64,000 nt of DNA from Tribonema minus (taxonomy: Eukaryota; Sar; Xanthophyceae; Tribonematales; Tribonemataceae). Both the position numbers and the translations under genes were made by a program. Within the stretch, counting starts at the first letter, position 1. Every line of letters begins with the position of its first letter. The notes beneath the pieces are model-generated. The model searched no databases. It was not told the DNA's origin and worked only from the letters and a program-made list of their open reading frames with translations. The DNA lies in NCBI GenBank assembly GCA_017506865.1, contig JAFCMP010000101.1, forward strand, positions 248,001 to 312,000. Reading direction: 5' to 3'. Below, in pieces: positions 22,001 to 33,028 of the stretch.

Positions 22001-24614
22001 CATCAAGACCGGCACAAAGCACCGCAATTTTACCAAGCATGCTGCGACGGCCACATATTTCTGACTCTCTGTGGAATGCGGCTGCTTTGTCCAACCTGCG
22101 CAGTGCTGCGTGCGCCAACGCGCGGCGCGCGGAGCGGCGCTGCACTGGCGGCAGCAGCGCGATGCTGCCATTGCGCTGCAGCGGTGCGAGCGGCAGCGCG
22201 CCGCTCGTGCAGAGGCTCAGCAGCGGCGCCAGATTCGCAGCGCTGCCATCACGATCCAGTGCAGCCAGCGACAGCGGGAGGCGCGTGCGCGGGCGCAGCA
22301 GCAGCGGCGGCGGCGCCATGCAGCCACCGCTTTGCAGTGCTGGGCGCGCGCGCACGCAGCGCGCAGCGCGGCTCAGCAGCGGCGCCAGCGCCGCGCCGCT
22401 GCTGTCACCATTCAGTGCAGCCAGCGGCAGCGAGCGGCGCGGCAGGAAGCGCGGCGGCGGCGGCGCCGCCGCGCTGCCGCCCTCGACATCCAGTGCGCTC
22501 AGCGACAGCGCGCTGCGCGGAGCAAAGCGCGGCGGTGGCGCGCGGCGCTGCGCACGGCGGCCGCGGCGCAGGAGTTCGCAGATGACGCGGTGGAGACGGC
22601 GGTGGCGCTGGTGGCGTCGGTGGCGGGGGCGACGGCGGCGCGCAAGGCCGCGAGAGAAGTGCACGCGGCCATCACTATCCAGAGCTGCGCGCGGGCACGA
22701 TGCGTGCGGCAGCGCCTGCGCCGCGCTCGGCAGGAAGTGAGCGCTGTCACCACGATGCAGTGCCTGGCGAGGGGCAGGGCTGCGCGGCGGCGCGCTGCCG
22801 GCGTGCGCACCACAACAGAGGTGATGACGGCCGCTGGGCAGCTGGCGGCGCGCGCCGCGGCGCTCGCAGAGAGTGCAGTGGCAGCCGCCGCAGCGGAGGC
22901 GGCAGCGCGGCGCGCATCAGCGGCAGCGCTTGCGATACAGTGCGTCGCACGCTCACGGGCTGCACGGCAGACGACCTCGAGGCGGCGCGCCAGCCGCCGC
23001 GCTGCCGCCGCTGCGGAGGCAGCGGCGCGCCGTGCCACGGAAGCAGCGCTCACCATCCAGTGCGCGGCGCGCTCGCACGCTGCGCGCCAGAAGATCAGCG
23101 GCATTGCGGCAGAGGCGGCGGCGCAGCGTGCATCTGCAGCAGCGCTCACCATACAGCGCGCAGCGCGCTGCTGCGCTGCGCGCCAGAAGGTGCTGCGGCT
23201 GCGCGCGCAGCGCGGCGCTGCGACCTCTATACAGTGCTGCTCGCGGCGGCGCGCTGCCCGTAGGGAGGTGCAGCGTCGCCGCGCGGTGAAGTGCGTATTT
23301 GCTGTCGCGCGCCACACCGCCTCTGAGGCACTGCTCAGCTACAGCATGGCCGTCATGGCGCTGACGCAGCGGGCTCGCGAGGGCCAGCCGCAGACAGCAG
23401 CGGCAGCGGAGGCACCGACCGGCGTGGAAACGTGTGAAGCGCAAGAGTTTTACGACAACGATGCTGTTGGTGTGGCAGCTGCGGAGGGATTGGAGGGTGC
23501 TGCTGCATTGGCGAATGGTGCCACGTTACAGCCGGACAGCCCTGTCCCAGTCCTAGGCGATGCGGACGCAGCAGGCAGCAGCAATTTTGTCGCGTTGAGC
23601 GATATTGCCGATGAGGCCATGCACCTGGTGAACGCCAGCAGCAGCGTCGGCAGCGCGCCGTACAATACTGAAATTACAGCCTGCATGCGCACAGCGGCGA
23701 CGGCAGTGGTGGCTGCCGCCGTGTATACGGCCACGCAGCATGCCGCCAGAGCGCTGAGGCGCGCACGCCGCGCAACCAGCAGCAGCGGCGGCGGCAGTGG
23801 CGACGGCAGCGCAGCAGCCACTCAGCTGGTCGAGATGCAGACAGCAGCGGACTACCTGGACAGGCGGCAGCAGCGACGCTCGACGGCGGCGGCAGCGGCG
23901 GCGCAGCAGCAGCAGCGCAGCGACGCGGCGGCGGTTGCTGGCAGCAATGCAGCAGACTCAGAGCATGCGTTGGAGCCGCAGCAGCAGGCGGATGACGAAC
24001 CTCAGCCACAAACCAATAGTGCCAATGCAGATAGAATACATGGAGAATCTGCGTCTGCTTCACAGCCACCGACGGTGCTGCTAGAACAGGCACCGCAAGC
24101 AGATGCAGAGCTCACAGGCACATGTAGCAAGATTCAAGGACCAGACACGCATGCAATATTGTCAGAGGACGCAGCCACCGCTACGGAAACGGCCACTGCG
24201 TATGAAGCACAAAATCTGCCACTCGATGATGAGCAGCACGACACGGAGACGCAGTCCTCGCCATCCCATCCCGAAGGCCAGCCCCCAGAGGCCGCCTGCG
24301 TGCGCATCCAAGCCGCCGCGCGCGGCCGCGCAGCGCGCCTGCGGCGCCAGCGCCTGTCGCTGGAGCGCCAGGAGGCGGCGGCGCGCGCCATCCCGTGGGC
24401 GGCGTTTGGCGGGCGCCCCGAGGAGGCCCCCGAGACGGCGGCCTACGTCGCGCGCTTGGAGGCGGCCATTGTCATTCAAGCAGCCGCGCGCGGTCGCGCC
24501 GCGCGCGCGCAGCAGCGCCGCCGCCGCCGCAGCAGCAGCCAGAAACTGGAGCTTCTGGGGGATGGGCAGGATGGTGTACCTGCAGCTGAGGGCAGTCGGA
24601 TTGCCGGAGGCTGA
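16019..24614 (+). CDS. Giant IQ-motif (calmodulin-binding) protein
   Basis: Four exons: 16019-17137, 17677-17997, 18444-21122 and 22104-24614. All phases are zero, giving 2,209 residues. Exons 1-2 are low-complexity but have helical parts (RAQQQRVLVALKQIDRELRQ; RRAEHLRRMLAWRDEMSTVI). Exon 3 is a basic Ala/Arg helix followed by about 31 IQ motifs in a 26-residue period; the consensus core is AIQCCQRQRAARRKAQWHRR, matching IQxxxRxxxxR. Exon 4 adds about 13 more IQ motifs separated by Ala-rich helices, the last two being RIQAAARGRAARLRR and VIQAAARGRAARAQQ. IQ motifs bind calmodulin or myosin light chains. Long arrays occur in ASPM-type and myosin-like proteins, but no calponin-homology or motor domain is seen here. 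Intron 3 has a GC donor. The acceptor at 18443 is the least certain junction. Confidence 0.8.
18765..21122 (+). repeat. 78-bp coding tandem array (about 31 IQ repeats)
   Basis: Repeat starts can be followed by the recurring string gccagcgacag and its variants, for example 19334 and 19412, 78 bases apart. The central units (about 19,300-20,500) are most alike, and the first three and last five units are more divergent, as expected if unequal exchange homogenises the middle. Alternate units share variants (RRRRNAATSIQ against RQRRDAATAIQ), which hints at a 156-bp higher-order unit. Confidence 0.92.
21123..22103 (+). other. GC-AG intron splitting an IQ motif
   Basis: The donor is ATACAG/GCAAGG and the acceptor GCGCAG/TGCTGC. 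Joining gives IQ|CCVRQRAAR, restoring a complete IQ motif in phase. A GT donor five bases downstream (GG/GTAACC) would not restore it. The intron begins with a CTAACCC telomere-like run at 21137-21158. Confidence 0.75.
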
Positions 24615-24853
24615 TACGGCGGCGGCGGCGGCGGGGGAGGTGGCAGCGGCAAATGCGGCGGCTGCGGCTGCAGCGGCAGTGGCGCAAGCTGCGCTGCGCA
24701 GTGATTGCACCGAGGTGTTCACCCTGGGCGCCAGTCCGGTGGCTGCTTTGCACCCAGATGTGAGAATGCAGCCGCAGATGGTGCGGTCATGGGGACGCAG
24801 GCTCATGCGTGTAACAGAGGGGGGTCAAACGCCGATGCAGCAGCAGCAGTAGT

Positions 24854-24887
<34 letters not shown>

Positions 24888-24956
24888 GCAGCAGCGGCAG
24901 CAGCGGCAGCAGCGGCAGCAGCGGCAGCAGCGGCAGCAGCGGCAGATTAACGTTTA
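24615..24956 (+). other. Coding-like, Ala-rich sequence after the IQ gene stop
   Basis: The IQ frame stops at 24612-24614, but GC-rich, Ala-coding composition continues in another frame (LPEADTAAAAAGEVAAANAA, then VAQAALRSDCTEVFTLGASP) to a stop near 24852, overlapping a CAG/CGG microsatellite at 24836-24948. A missed intron or an indel just before 24614 would extend the protein. It may equally be GC-rich 3' UTR. Confidence 0.35.
24836..24948 (+). repeat. CAG/CGG compound microsatellite
   Basis: CAG units pass into a (CAGCGG)n pattern, written cagcagcggcagcagcggcag. It lies at or just beyond the IQ gene 3' end and ends abruptly at 24948. Confidence 0.9.
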
Positions 24957-26103
24957 TTGCACGCCGTCACCGTCGTTGAATGCCATCTGGTGGTCAGGAT
25001 ACTGCTAGGTACCGGACTACGTTGTACAGCTAGCAGTGGCTGGCGTCAAATGCGCGAATGTGCAATAGTTTAGTACACTTGAGTGAGGACAACTTCAGCT
25101 TGAAGTGCGCCTTTGGCGCGCATGGCTGACCTGAACACCAACTCCCCACATCTGCATGTACTCATGAGCAGCATAGGGCAATTTTGCAACCAGCACAGCA
25201 CAGGAGCGGAGAGATCACAAACAAATGTTCTGAAGTGATGCCAATGCACTGTCGCTTCTGTCACCAGAAATGAGTCGGACCAAAGTGTCATGTTTTTGCC
25301 AGTTTTTGCTGTGATGTTGACAATGACCACCCAGTGCCAATGCATGTGCTGCTGGCAATTGACATGCATCTCCTTGTTTGAGCACTTTGCTGCCTGCAAA
25401 GTTTATCGGCATATGTGTCCATCGCAATGCTGCCGCGCGTACAAGGGCTCAGGGGTATAGAAGTACGTATTCAGGTGGTGTCATTCAGAATGGTTGTCTG
25501 ATATTTGCGAGTGCCATGCAGTCGGTGCACAGGGCCGCTTGCTTCAACACTTATGCTCCAACGTTAACTTTGAATACCTACTTAGTCCAGCAGCCGAAGA
25601 TAATGCTGCTCTTCCAGCAATAGGACCACGATACTGACGTTGAAGGTGACACGCCACATTCAGCAAATTGCCAGTAGAACTTGGCGACGCATTGCTAGTA
25701 CAACTACTAGGTTTACAAGTTGCTGGTGCTGAGATGTGTTGTCGGTGCTAGCAAGTTGACTAGTTGAAGTGCTGGACTGAGATGCGTTGTATCGGCAACA
25801 CCTGTGCGCGCATTGGTCGCTTTGCAAGTGATGGCAGGATCAACATTTGCCGATGAATGTTGGGAAAAGCATGGGAAAGATTATGCTCCTGTGCTGGAAA
25901 AGTTTCAGCATCCACGTGTTGGGCAGTGGCAAGTGTGAATGATATACCTGTCTCTTTTGCGCACACACAAGCCGCGTCCAGTGCCCCCTAGGGCAGCTGC
26001 TTCCTGAGCTGCTGTACTTTTTATTAATTCTTGCTCAGGGCGCGAAAAAGCCCAGATGAATGGCATCTAACTTGAAGCTTGCTGTACGGAATCTACATGT
26101 CAT
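24957..26103. other. Spacer, no gene seen
   Basis: AT-richer sequence with no coding signal that I can support. Short open frames on both strands lack motifs and balanced composition. Confidence 0.5.
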
Positions 26104-26663
26104 GTGACAGTCTGGAAGTGTCTCAACGACAACACTCAAACGCTGCCGCCGCCAAATGGCATCTCGGGATCCTCCCCTACGCCCTCCTTCATGTGCACCT
26201 CCCCCCTGGATTCTGCCATGTGTGTCATGACACGGCCAGAGTACGCCATGTGGAGCGCTGCCGACAGTGCCGAGCGCAAGCGCGCCAGGGCGATGCCCTT
26301 AAATGCTTTAGGGCGCGCTCCTCCGGGCACTGACATCCTGCTGGCATACTCCGTCGCCACAGCCTCCAGCAGCTTCCGCCCCTGCTCCCCGATGCTGCCG
26401 AATGACCCGATTGCCAAAGTGGCAAGTTTGTAGCAGTTCTGATCATAATGACCAGAATAGTGGGTACATTAACAACGGTGTGCACGTCGGCATGGCCAGC
26501 TCTCAAACAATACAACCATTGATGTGATGTTTCCACTGTGTGTGAGCAAACACAATGCTCTTGCTGATTTCAAGAATGCCACGAGGCTTAGTGTTGCCGG
26601 AGCCTAGGCAGCTGCAAACGCATGTCTACTCTACCTGCATGCGCCCCTAGGACCCCCCCCCTT
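26104..26663. mobile_element. Relic of a dispersed element (copy 1)
   Basis: 26104-26460 resembles 61196-61600 in the same orientation; both contain gagtacgccatNtggagcgc and cagcagcttccgcccctgc. 26464-26663 resembles the reverse complement of 61905-62070. On the minus strand the first part reads MAIGSFGSIGEQGRKLLEAV, then ATEYASRMSV, in an open frame of about 90 codons; the second part reads YINNGVHVGMASS and is soon stopped. I do not recognise the family. Fragments of a transposon or a decayed gene family both fit. Confidence 0.55.
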
Positions 26664-27299
26664 CCCCCGCCCACAGGGCTATTGTATACATGTGTGGACG
26701 CATACGACAGCGCCGAGTGTATGCGCAGTATTATCATGCCTGACAAACTGCACAAATACAGTGCACTAGAAGCAAGAACAAACGTACTGTTGGCAAACAC
26801 ACCATGCCGGCACTACAGGCAGAAGCTTGACAGGTGCAGCATACAACCGCCAACGCAAGTGTGGTGCAAGTCCTGCAAAGCACGCAACCGCCAAAGCAGC
26901 TTGCTGCAAGTCCTCCACGAAGTTGAGCATGCATGGAAACATGCATGTGTGTTGCAATGTAAAGCGACTGCTCACTAGCCCGTTGCTCCACACCGTTGCT
27001 CCACACCGCCAGAGGTATACCTATAGACACCAATATGACTCATGCAACAGAAGACCGACGCCAGTCGTGTTCTGCTAGAAGTGAGTGTATTGTGGTCTGT
27101 CCACCGGCAAGTGTAACTGCCGTAACCGTTCCGCCAAGCATACAGGCAAGAAGCACGTAACTGCCATATGCTCCAACAGTATGTGATGGCTTTGATAGCG
27201 GCAGCGGCAGAACAACAACAGAACCGTACCAGAAGGTACAGTAGTGTGACGGATCAAAAGCCGTACCACTTTGCTTGGCACAACACAGAACAGGTTACA

Positions 27300-29400
27300 A
27301 CTCGGAGGCAATTGTTGCATAGTGAGGTCTGTCACGAGCAATTTCTTCAAAGTGAGTCGTATACCGGAAGCTGTTGAAATTGAGTTGTGCTGAATTTCTC
27401 GGCCTCACTTGGGCGCAAGTTTTGGATTGTAGGAACTGTGAGCGGCATGTTGAGTGACATTGAAGTTGAAGTTAACTGGCAACTGGAACTCAGATAGTGC
27501 CAATGAATTAGGATTATTCGAATCTCCATGAAGTGCCAGCAGGTGCACCTGAGATGATGGCTACAATGTAACATCACCCATTGGCAATTTCAATGATGCT
27601 GCTGCCTTGCTCTACGGCTGGTAACTTTGCTACTGGACAATGGTCACAGTTGCGTTTAGGCTTTCAGGTTTGCATTTCGACTAACCGAGGCCTATCTTCT
27701 GTCATTATGTCATTCTGCTGCTGACAGCTCTACATTGCCTTCGCACATGTTACCACGCTGCACTCTATCGAAACATACAGTTCAGCCAGGAACCCCTCTG
27801 GGCAGCGGGCAGTGGGTCCACAGTGTGGTCATCCAAGGCGCCCAAGAAATTCACGCATGTGGGCACCGGCAGGTGCTGCACGGGCTACTACACGGAGTCC
27901 TTGCTAAACATACTGGACTCAAAGAAGTAAATAAAAGCACACAGACATGCTCATCGTGGACCTATACCCGTTTGTGAACGGAGCGCGCGACGACGACATA
28001 TGATATCAGCACCACCGATATCTCCCCTACATGACGGTGGCCGCCAAAGCCCTGCAGAGGTGAGCATGTGCTTCTGTTGAACTTTGCGTAAATACTGCAT
28101 CATTTGCATCCACATCGTGCCGCCGCACGTGCCTGGATGCCAGCGCACACCAGCACCATCACCTCAGCAGAAAAAAAGATGGATGCACACACCTCACGGG
28201 AAAGCTGATGCATGCATCTCACACAACACAATCGTCACCACCATTTGCGGGAGGGGCTCGGGTGCTGTACGTGAGCTGACGCACAAAATGCATTGCCACT
28301 CCAGGGGTGGACAGTCAGTGGCGGACTGTATTCGGACATGGCGGTGAGCTCCACTGGTACTGACCTCTTCAGCTGCAGTACTTGGTGGAATCATGCCAAT
28401 ACACCTTTCAGCTGTGCAGCTCAATTCTATTTCGCTTAGTTTGTGCATCAAATCACGATACGCTTCTCTCAGCTGAAGGCCAAGGACGTCCATTAGCAGG
28501 TACTGTACATGACATGCAGCTTGTGGTGCCTTCTACAGTAATTGTCTGATTTGAAAAATGCATTGTATCCACGCTACATCATCTCATGACTGTCTCGAGG
28601 ATGGCGGCGGCGCTCGACATGCATGCGATCGACGATACATTTTGGCAATATATGCTCACTCTTCCAGGACATTGGCGAACGCTGTCATGTGGTTGGGATC
28701 GGTGGTGCTGATGCCGCCGTCGCGCGGTCCGTTCACGAATGTATATAGGTCCGTAATGAGCATATCCGTGTAATTTGAGTCCAGTATATTGGGCAGACAC
28801 TCCGTGTCATAGCCCGTGCAGCACCTGTCAGTGCCCACATGCGTATTGCTTGGTCGACTTGAACACGACCAGACTGTGGACCCACTGGCCGTTGCCCACA
28901 GGTGCTGCTGGCTGACCTGCATGTTCCAAAAGATTGCAGCATGGTAACGCGTGCGAAGGCAATGTAGAGTCGTCAACGGCAGGCGGATACAATGACAGCA
29001 AGTAGGCTTCGCTCAGTCCAAACGCACACCTGGCAGCCCCAAATGCAACCATGACCAATGTCCAATGGTGAAGCTACCAGCCTTAAAACGGAGCAGGAGC
29101 ACAATGAAAAGCTGCCAACGCCATTGGGTGGTGTCACATTATAGCCATGATCTCAGGTGAACCTGCTGCCACTTGTTTGGACTGTGAAATAATCCTAATT
29201 CAAAGGCGCTATCTCCAGCAATTCTTGCAACCATGCTAACGTCCATTCAATGTCACTCAACAGCCGCAAGCACAGCTCAAAGCTCATCAGCATGTTCAGC
29301 AAAAACAGCAACGGGTGCGTCTCAGTGAGGCCAACAAGTCAACTTTGATAATTGCTCTCCGTGACAGACCTCCTGTGCAATTGCCTCCAAGGTCTCCTGC
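27300..29400. repeat. Large diverged inverted repeat (arms 27300-28060 and 28640-29400)
   Basis: The left arm read forward matches the right arm read in reverse over its whole length: the ggaggcaattg ends, gttgagtgacattgaa, gaattaggattatt, ctctacattgccttcgcac, cagtgggtccacag, gtgctgcacgggcta and gaacggNNcgcgcgacg. Identity by eye is roughly 70-75 percent with indels. A spacer of about 580 bases separates the arms. Both arms look like decayed coding sequence. Confidence 0.85.
28640..29060 (-). pseudogene. Decayed coding fragment within the inverted repeat
   Basis: The right arm on the minus strand holds protein-like stretches: GYDTECLPNILDSNYTDMLI, then TDLYTFVNGPRDGGISTTDP, then NHMTAFANVLEE, and in another frame GNGQWVHSLVVF. 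Frames change and stops intervene. The left arm (27700-28060) carries the same region, more damaged. Origin is not recognised; a captured host gene fragment or a transposon gene are both possible. Confidence 0.5.
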
Positions 29401-29732
29401 TGACAAAAAGTCATCGACTCGATGTCCAGCTGACAACAACACCCCAGTGCGTAGTTGTGTATTACTGTGTGGAAGGCTCACTGTGCAGGGTTAGTCGCCG
29501 GCAAAAAACTCAACACTTCAAGTTGCACAGATGAAAGGGAAAAAACCCCAATCAGAATTTACTAACGACTCAGCCGCTGTTGCAGCGGGTTTACTACACA
29601 AGCGCTTGCAGCACACGGGAGAGAGGCAGAGGCGCGCCAGCACACGAGGGCACTTTCTTTCCGAGACCACATCGCGTTCAGGGGGCCAGCACAGCACCAG
29701 CACACACCGAAAACCACCTTCCTGCTCTATTT

Positions 29733-32542
29733 ATGAACACCGTCCTTGCGAGAGAATTGCTGTGCAGGAAGGTTGCCTCGTCCTTGGCTGCGGTCAGGAG
29801 GTCGTCAGTTCCCTCTTTGGCATGTTCCGTCGACACTCTAGCGTCTAGTTTTGGCGGCAGCCTAGCCTGCCGCCCCTCCGAAGGTGGCCGCCGCCAGCGC
29901 GGAACTGCCCGACTGAGAGCTTCCAGCGTGCTGCTGCCAGTCGCAGCGGTCGCCGCTTTCGCTGCAGCCCCTCCAGCGGAGTCCAGTGCTTCCAGGCAGG
30001 AGACTGCGGGAGCTCTGCTGCAAAAAGGGGCCGTCGATGCGGCGCCGGCTGTCCATCTCGCGAAAACCATCACTGACGCCTACAAGTTTGACGATGCGGA
30101 CAGGGTCGTGGTGGGTACGGGCAACCGGAGCCAGGTGTTCACGGCGAGGCACATATCCACGGGCCAGCTTGTGGCGGTGAAGCAGATGAGCAGGCGGCGC
30201 TCCAGCCAGGGGCAGTGGGAGGAGGAGGTGCGCATGATGCGTGCCGCTCAGGGGCACAGGAACTGCATCAGGCTGCTGGACTCGATGGAGGACGAGGCAG
30301 GGGACTCCTTCTACATCGTCATGGAGCTGGCACAGTGAGTTTCCGCACTGGCAGACCTCTTGTTGGCTTGATTTCGTTGGATCGTGTCCGAGATTCGTTT
30401 AAGCATTCTGACTCGGGAACCAGCACTACCACTCCTACGCTACTGCTGTCGGTGCATGTGAGCTGCTGTGCCTTGCGGAAATGTTTCTGCAAGTCTGGGC
30501 CTGCTGCCCTTTTGCAGCTGGCACAGCTGTCGTTAACTACAGGAGATCCCCTTGTGCATGACAGCTTGTGCATGTCTGCCAGCTGATGGACCAAAGCTCG
30601 TGTTTTCAGATGCCTGATACTGCTCCGAGGCCTATGTGTTGGTCAACAGCATGGCTGCTGCTCTCCTCAGCAGCTGTACGTGCCAACAGCCCTTGCCTCA
30701 GGTCACCATGATGCTGCTGACGGCCCAGCTCGACAAAACCCACCTCTGTGCAGCTGCATGCCCGCATTCTCATCCTCTGCTTCACCTTCACTCTTCCTAC
30801 GACAGGGGTGGTGAGCTGTTCAGACGACTGCAGTCCCACGGGAGGTTCACCGAGGGGGAGGCGGCCCGCATCATGGCAGAGGTACGCACAATCTGCTCTC
30901 CTGCCCCATGCTACTGCAGCAGTGCAGGACGCCTGCCATTGAGGCGCATGCATGTCTGCATATTATCATCGAATCCATGCATATGCCATTTCTCAGTGCG
31001 CGCGCGGGTCGCATGTGTCAGCCGCCCCGCGTCACTTCCGTGACAGGCGAAAGTGGCGGTGACAGGCGAAACTGTCGCTGGCCCGTCCCCTCCCCTCCCC
31101 TCCCCCGGGGTGGCGCACTCGCGCGCTGGCGCTAGTGCGGTCACAGGCCGTAACCGCTGGCTCTCCAGCCAAAGGCAAGCCACGCGCTCCGCTGCGCTGC
31201 CATTGTGCAATGCGCTGCCATTTGTGCGGAGCTGCCACTTGCTTGGACTCACACGTGTGTTGCGTCCACCCCCGCTCACGTCCGTTTTTCGCGCTCGCTT
31301 TGTGCGCTGCCACGTGTGTCTGTTCGTGCAGATCCTACAGGCGGTAGAGCACCTGCACTCCCAGGGCGTGGTGCATTTTGACATCAAGCCAGAAAACATC
31401 ATACTGCGCCACGGCGACAGCATGATCCCCGAGGTGATGCTCGCCGACTTTGGCAGCGCATTCTCCAAGAACCACGTCACCGGCTCGCGCGACTACACGG
31501 CCGCATACAGGTAATACGATAGCTTCAAAATGAGTGTGATTATCGTACGATGCAATCAAGCGCCACGGCGCCAGTGTCCTAGGATTGTAGCAGCTGCAGG
31601 AGTTTGCCTAACCCTATGTCGTTTACCTAACCCTAATCGTAACCCTGCTTGAAATGCATTCAAGATTCAAGCGTCATGGCCCAAGCATCCAAGAATCGTA
31701 GCAGCTGCAGGAGGTTGCCCAATCGGGACCCTTAATCTAGCCCTAAATTCTGCTTGGCGGGCAGCGTTTGCGCTTCTTTGCGCTGTCGCGGAGTGACGCT
31801 CACACCCCCCCCCCCCCCCCTCCATGTTGCGCCCTCTTTGATTCGTGACAGTGCTCCGGAGGTGCTGCTGCGGTCATGCGCAATCGATGAGAAGGCTGAC
31901 ATCTGGTCCATGGGCGTACTCATGTATGTCCTGCTGAGCGGCCGCCACCCATTTGACACCCACCTGCACCAGGATGACGAGGAGGTGGAGCGTCGCATCG
32001 TTGGCAAGGTGCGTCACGCTTGACGTAGGTGACGCATGCCTTCTGACACTGTGTTGTACTGCGTACGCTATGCCACATCTGCGTCGGCAGGACACGTCAC
32101 CCTTGAGGTAACTGACACGGTGCCTGAGGCTGGGTCGTACAATGTGCACGCCGTCGTGTCTGACCGCTGTTTCACCCCCCTGCACTCCCCCAGCAGCCCG
32201 ACAGCAATACACACGCCATGCGCCAAATTCTGTCTACGCTCTCGATGATTTGCCACCTGGCCTTTTGCCTCTCCTCGTACTTTAGGCCCTTCTGCACAGA
32301 CAGGTGTGACCCCCCCCTCACCCTCTCACCCTCCTCTCCCCTTTCCCCCCCCCCTTCTCCAGGAGCCCGACTACAACGCGCACGCCATGCGCCACGTCGG
32401 CCCCGTTGCCAAGGACCTCCTGCGCCGCATGATGTCCAAGGACCGGCGCCAGCGCCCTTCAGCAAAGGAGGCGTTGTCGCACGCGTGGTTCTCGGCCGTG
32501 GCGCCGCTGGCGTCGGACGTGGAGTGCGTGGCGCACTGCTGA
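29733..32542 (+). CDS. Ser/Thr protein kinase (CAMK/CDPK-like fold), five exons
   Basis: Exons 29733-30334, 30806-30881, 31332-31510, 31852-32008 and 32363-32542 join in phase to 397 residues. Kinase landmarks: degenerate Gly loop VGTGNRSQVF, Lys in LVAVKQM, Glu in WEEEVRMM, hinge YIVMELAQGGELF, catalytic loop HFDIKPENIIL, LADFGSAF, SAPEVLL, ADIWSMGVLMYVLLSGRHPF, and a C-lobe ending RQRPSAKEALSHAWF. The layout resembles CAMK/CDPK kinases, but no EF-hands or autoinhibitory segment follow. The first 100 or so residues are rich in Arg, Ser and Ala with a hydrophobic stretch (VLLPVAAVAAFAAAPP), which suggests an organelle-targeting or membrane-anchor segment (inference). The catalytic Arg of HRD is Phe. 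The frame is open upstream to 29580; 29733 is the first ATG in frame. Confidence 0.9.
32000..32400 (+). repeat. Decayed copies of both exon edges in kinase intron 4
   Basis: The donor edge cgttggcaaggtgcgtcac (from 31999) has a worn copy near 32082-32117 (cgtcggcaggacacgtcac). The acceptor edge at 32361-32395 (ccgactacaacgcgcacgcc) has a copy at 32191-32225 (ccgacagcaatacacacgcc). The order is donor copy first, then acceptor copy, as in the NAT10 introns. Confidence 0.75.
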
Positions 32543-32560
32543 CACAGCGCTCAGTAGGGA

Positions 32561-32720
32561 GCTGAGGCAGCGCTCAGGAGAAAGCTGAGGCAGCGCTCAG
32601 GAGAGAGCTGAGGCAGCGCTCAGGAGAGAGCTGAGGTAGCGCTCAGGCGAGAGCTGAGGCAGCGCCCAGGAGAGAGCTGAGGCAGCGCTCAGAGGCTCAG
32701 GAGAGAGCTGAGGCAGTGCT
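32561..32720 (+). repeat. 23-bp minisatellite just after the kinase stop
   Basis: Unit gctgaggcagcgctcagga plus gaga, starting at 32561, 32584, 32607, 32630, 32653 and onward: about seven copies with single-base changes and one partial insertion near 32693. It lies in the presumed 3' UTR. Confidence 0.95.
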
Positions 32721-32788
32721 CAACTACCTGAAAGTAGTGCCTCAGGCCTAAGTTCTGGTGATCGTCAGCTGCGACCGGCGGCGCATGC

Positions 32789-33028
32789 GTGCTGACGCAG
32801 CTGTGGCAGGCGCGGTTTCTTGACACTGAGGACTGGTGGTGGCGGCAGCTGCAGTGGTGTGATGGCGCTTTTGAGCTGTTGCGGCGGTCGACCTCGCGAC
32901 AGGAGCGGCGAGTGTGCTACCAGCACAACAAACCTTGTCAAAAGCGGGTAGCGGTGATGACGGCGGCCGCAGCGGCAGCGGCAGCAGCTGCGGGCGGCGG
33001 CGGCGGCGGCAACGTCGTGGCTATATGA
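32789..33028 (+). CDS. Hypothetical small ORF or missed last exon
   Basis: 79 codons starting MLTQLWQARFLDTEDWWWRQ, continuing CDGAFELLRR, with a poly-Ala/poly-Gly tail, in a GC-rich patch 250 bases past the kinase stop. The local composition is exon-like. No donor in the last kinase exon clearly links to it, so it stays a separate hypothetical. It could be 3' UTR. Confidence 0.25.
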   Translation: MLTQLWQARFLDTEDWWWRQLQWCDGAFELLRRSTSRQERRVCYQHNKPCQKRVAVMTAAAAAAAAAAGGGGGGNVVAI

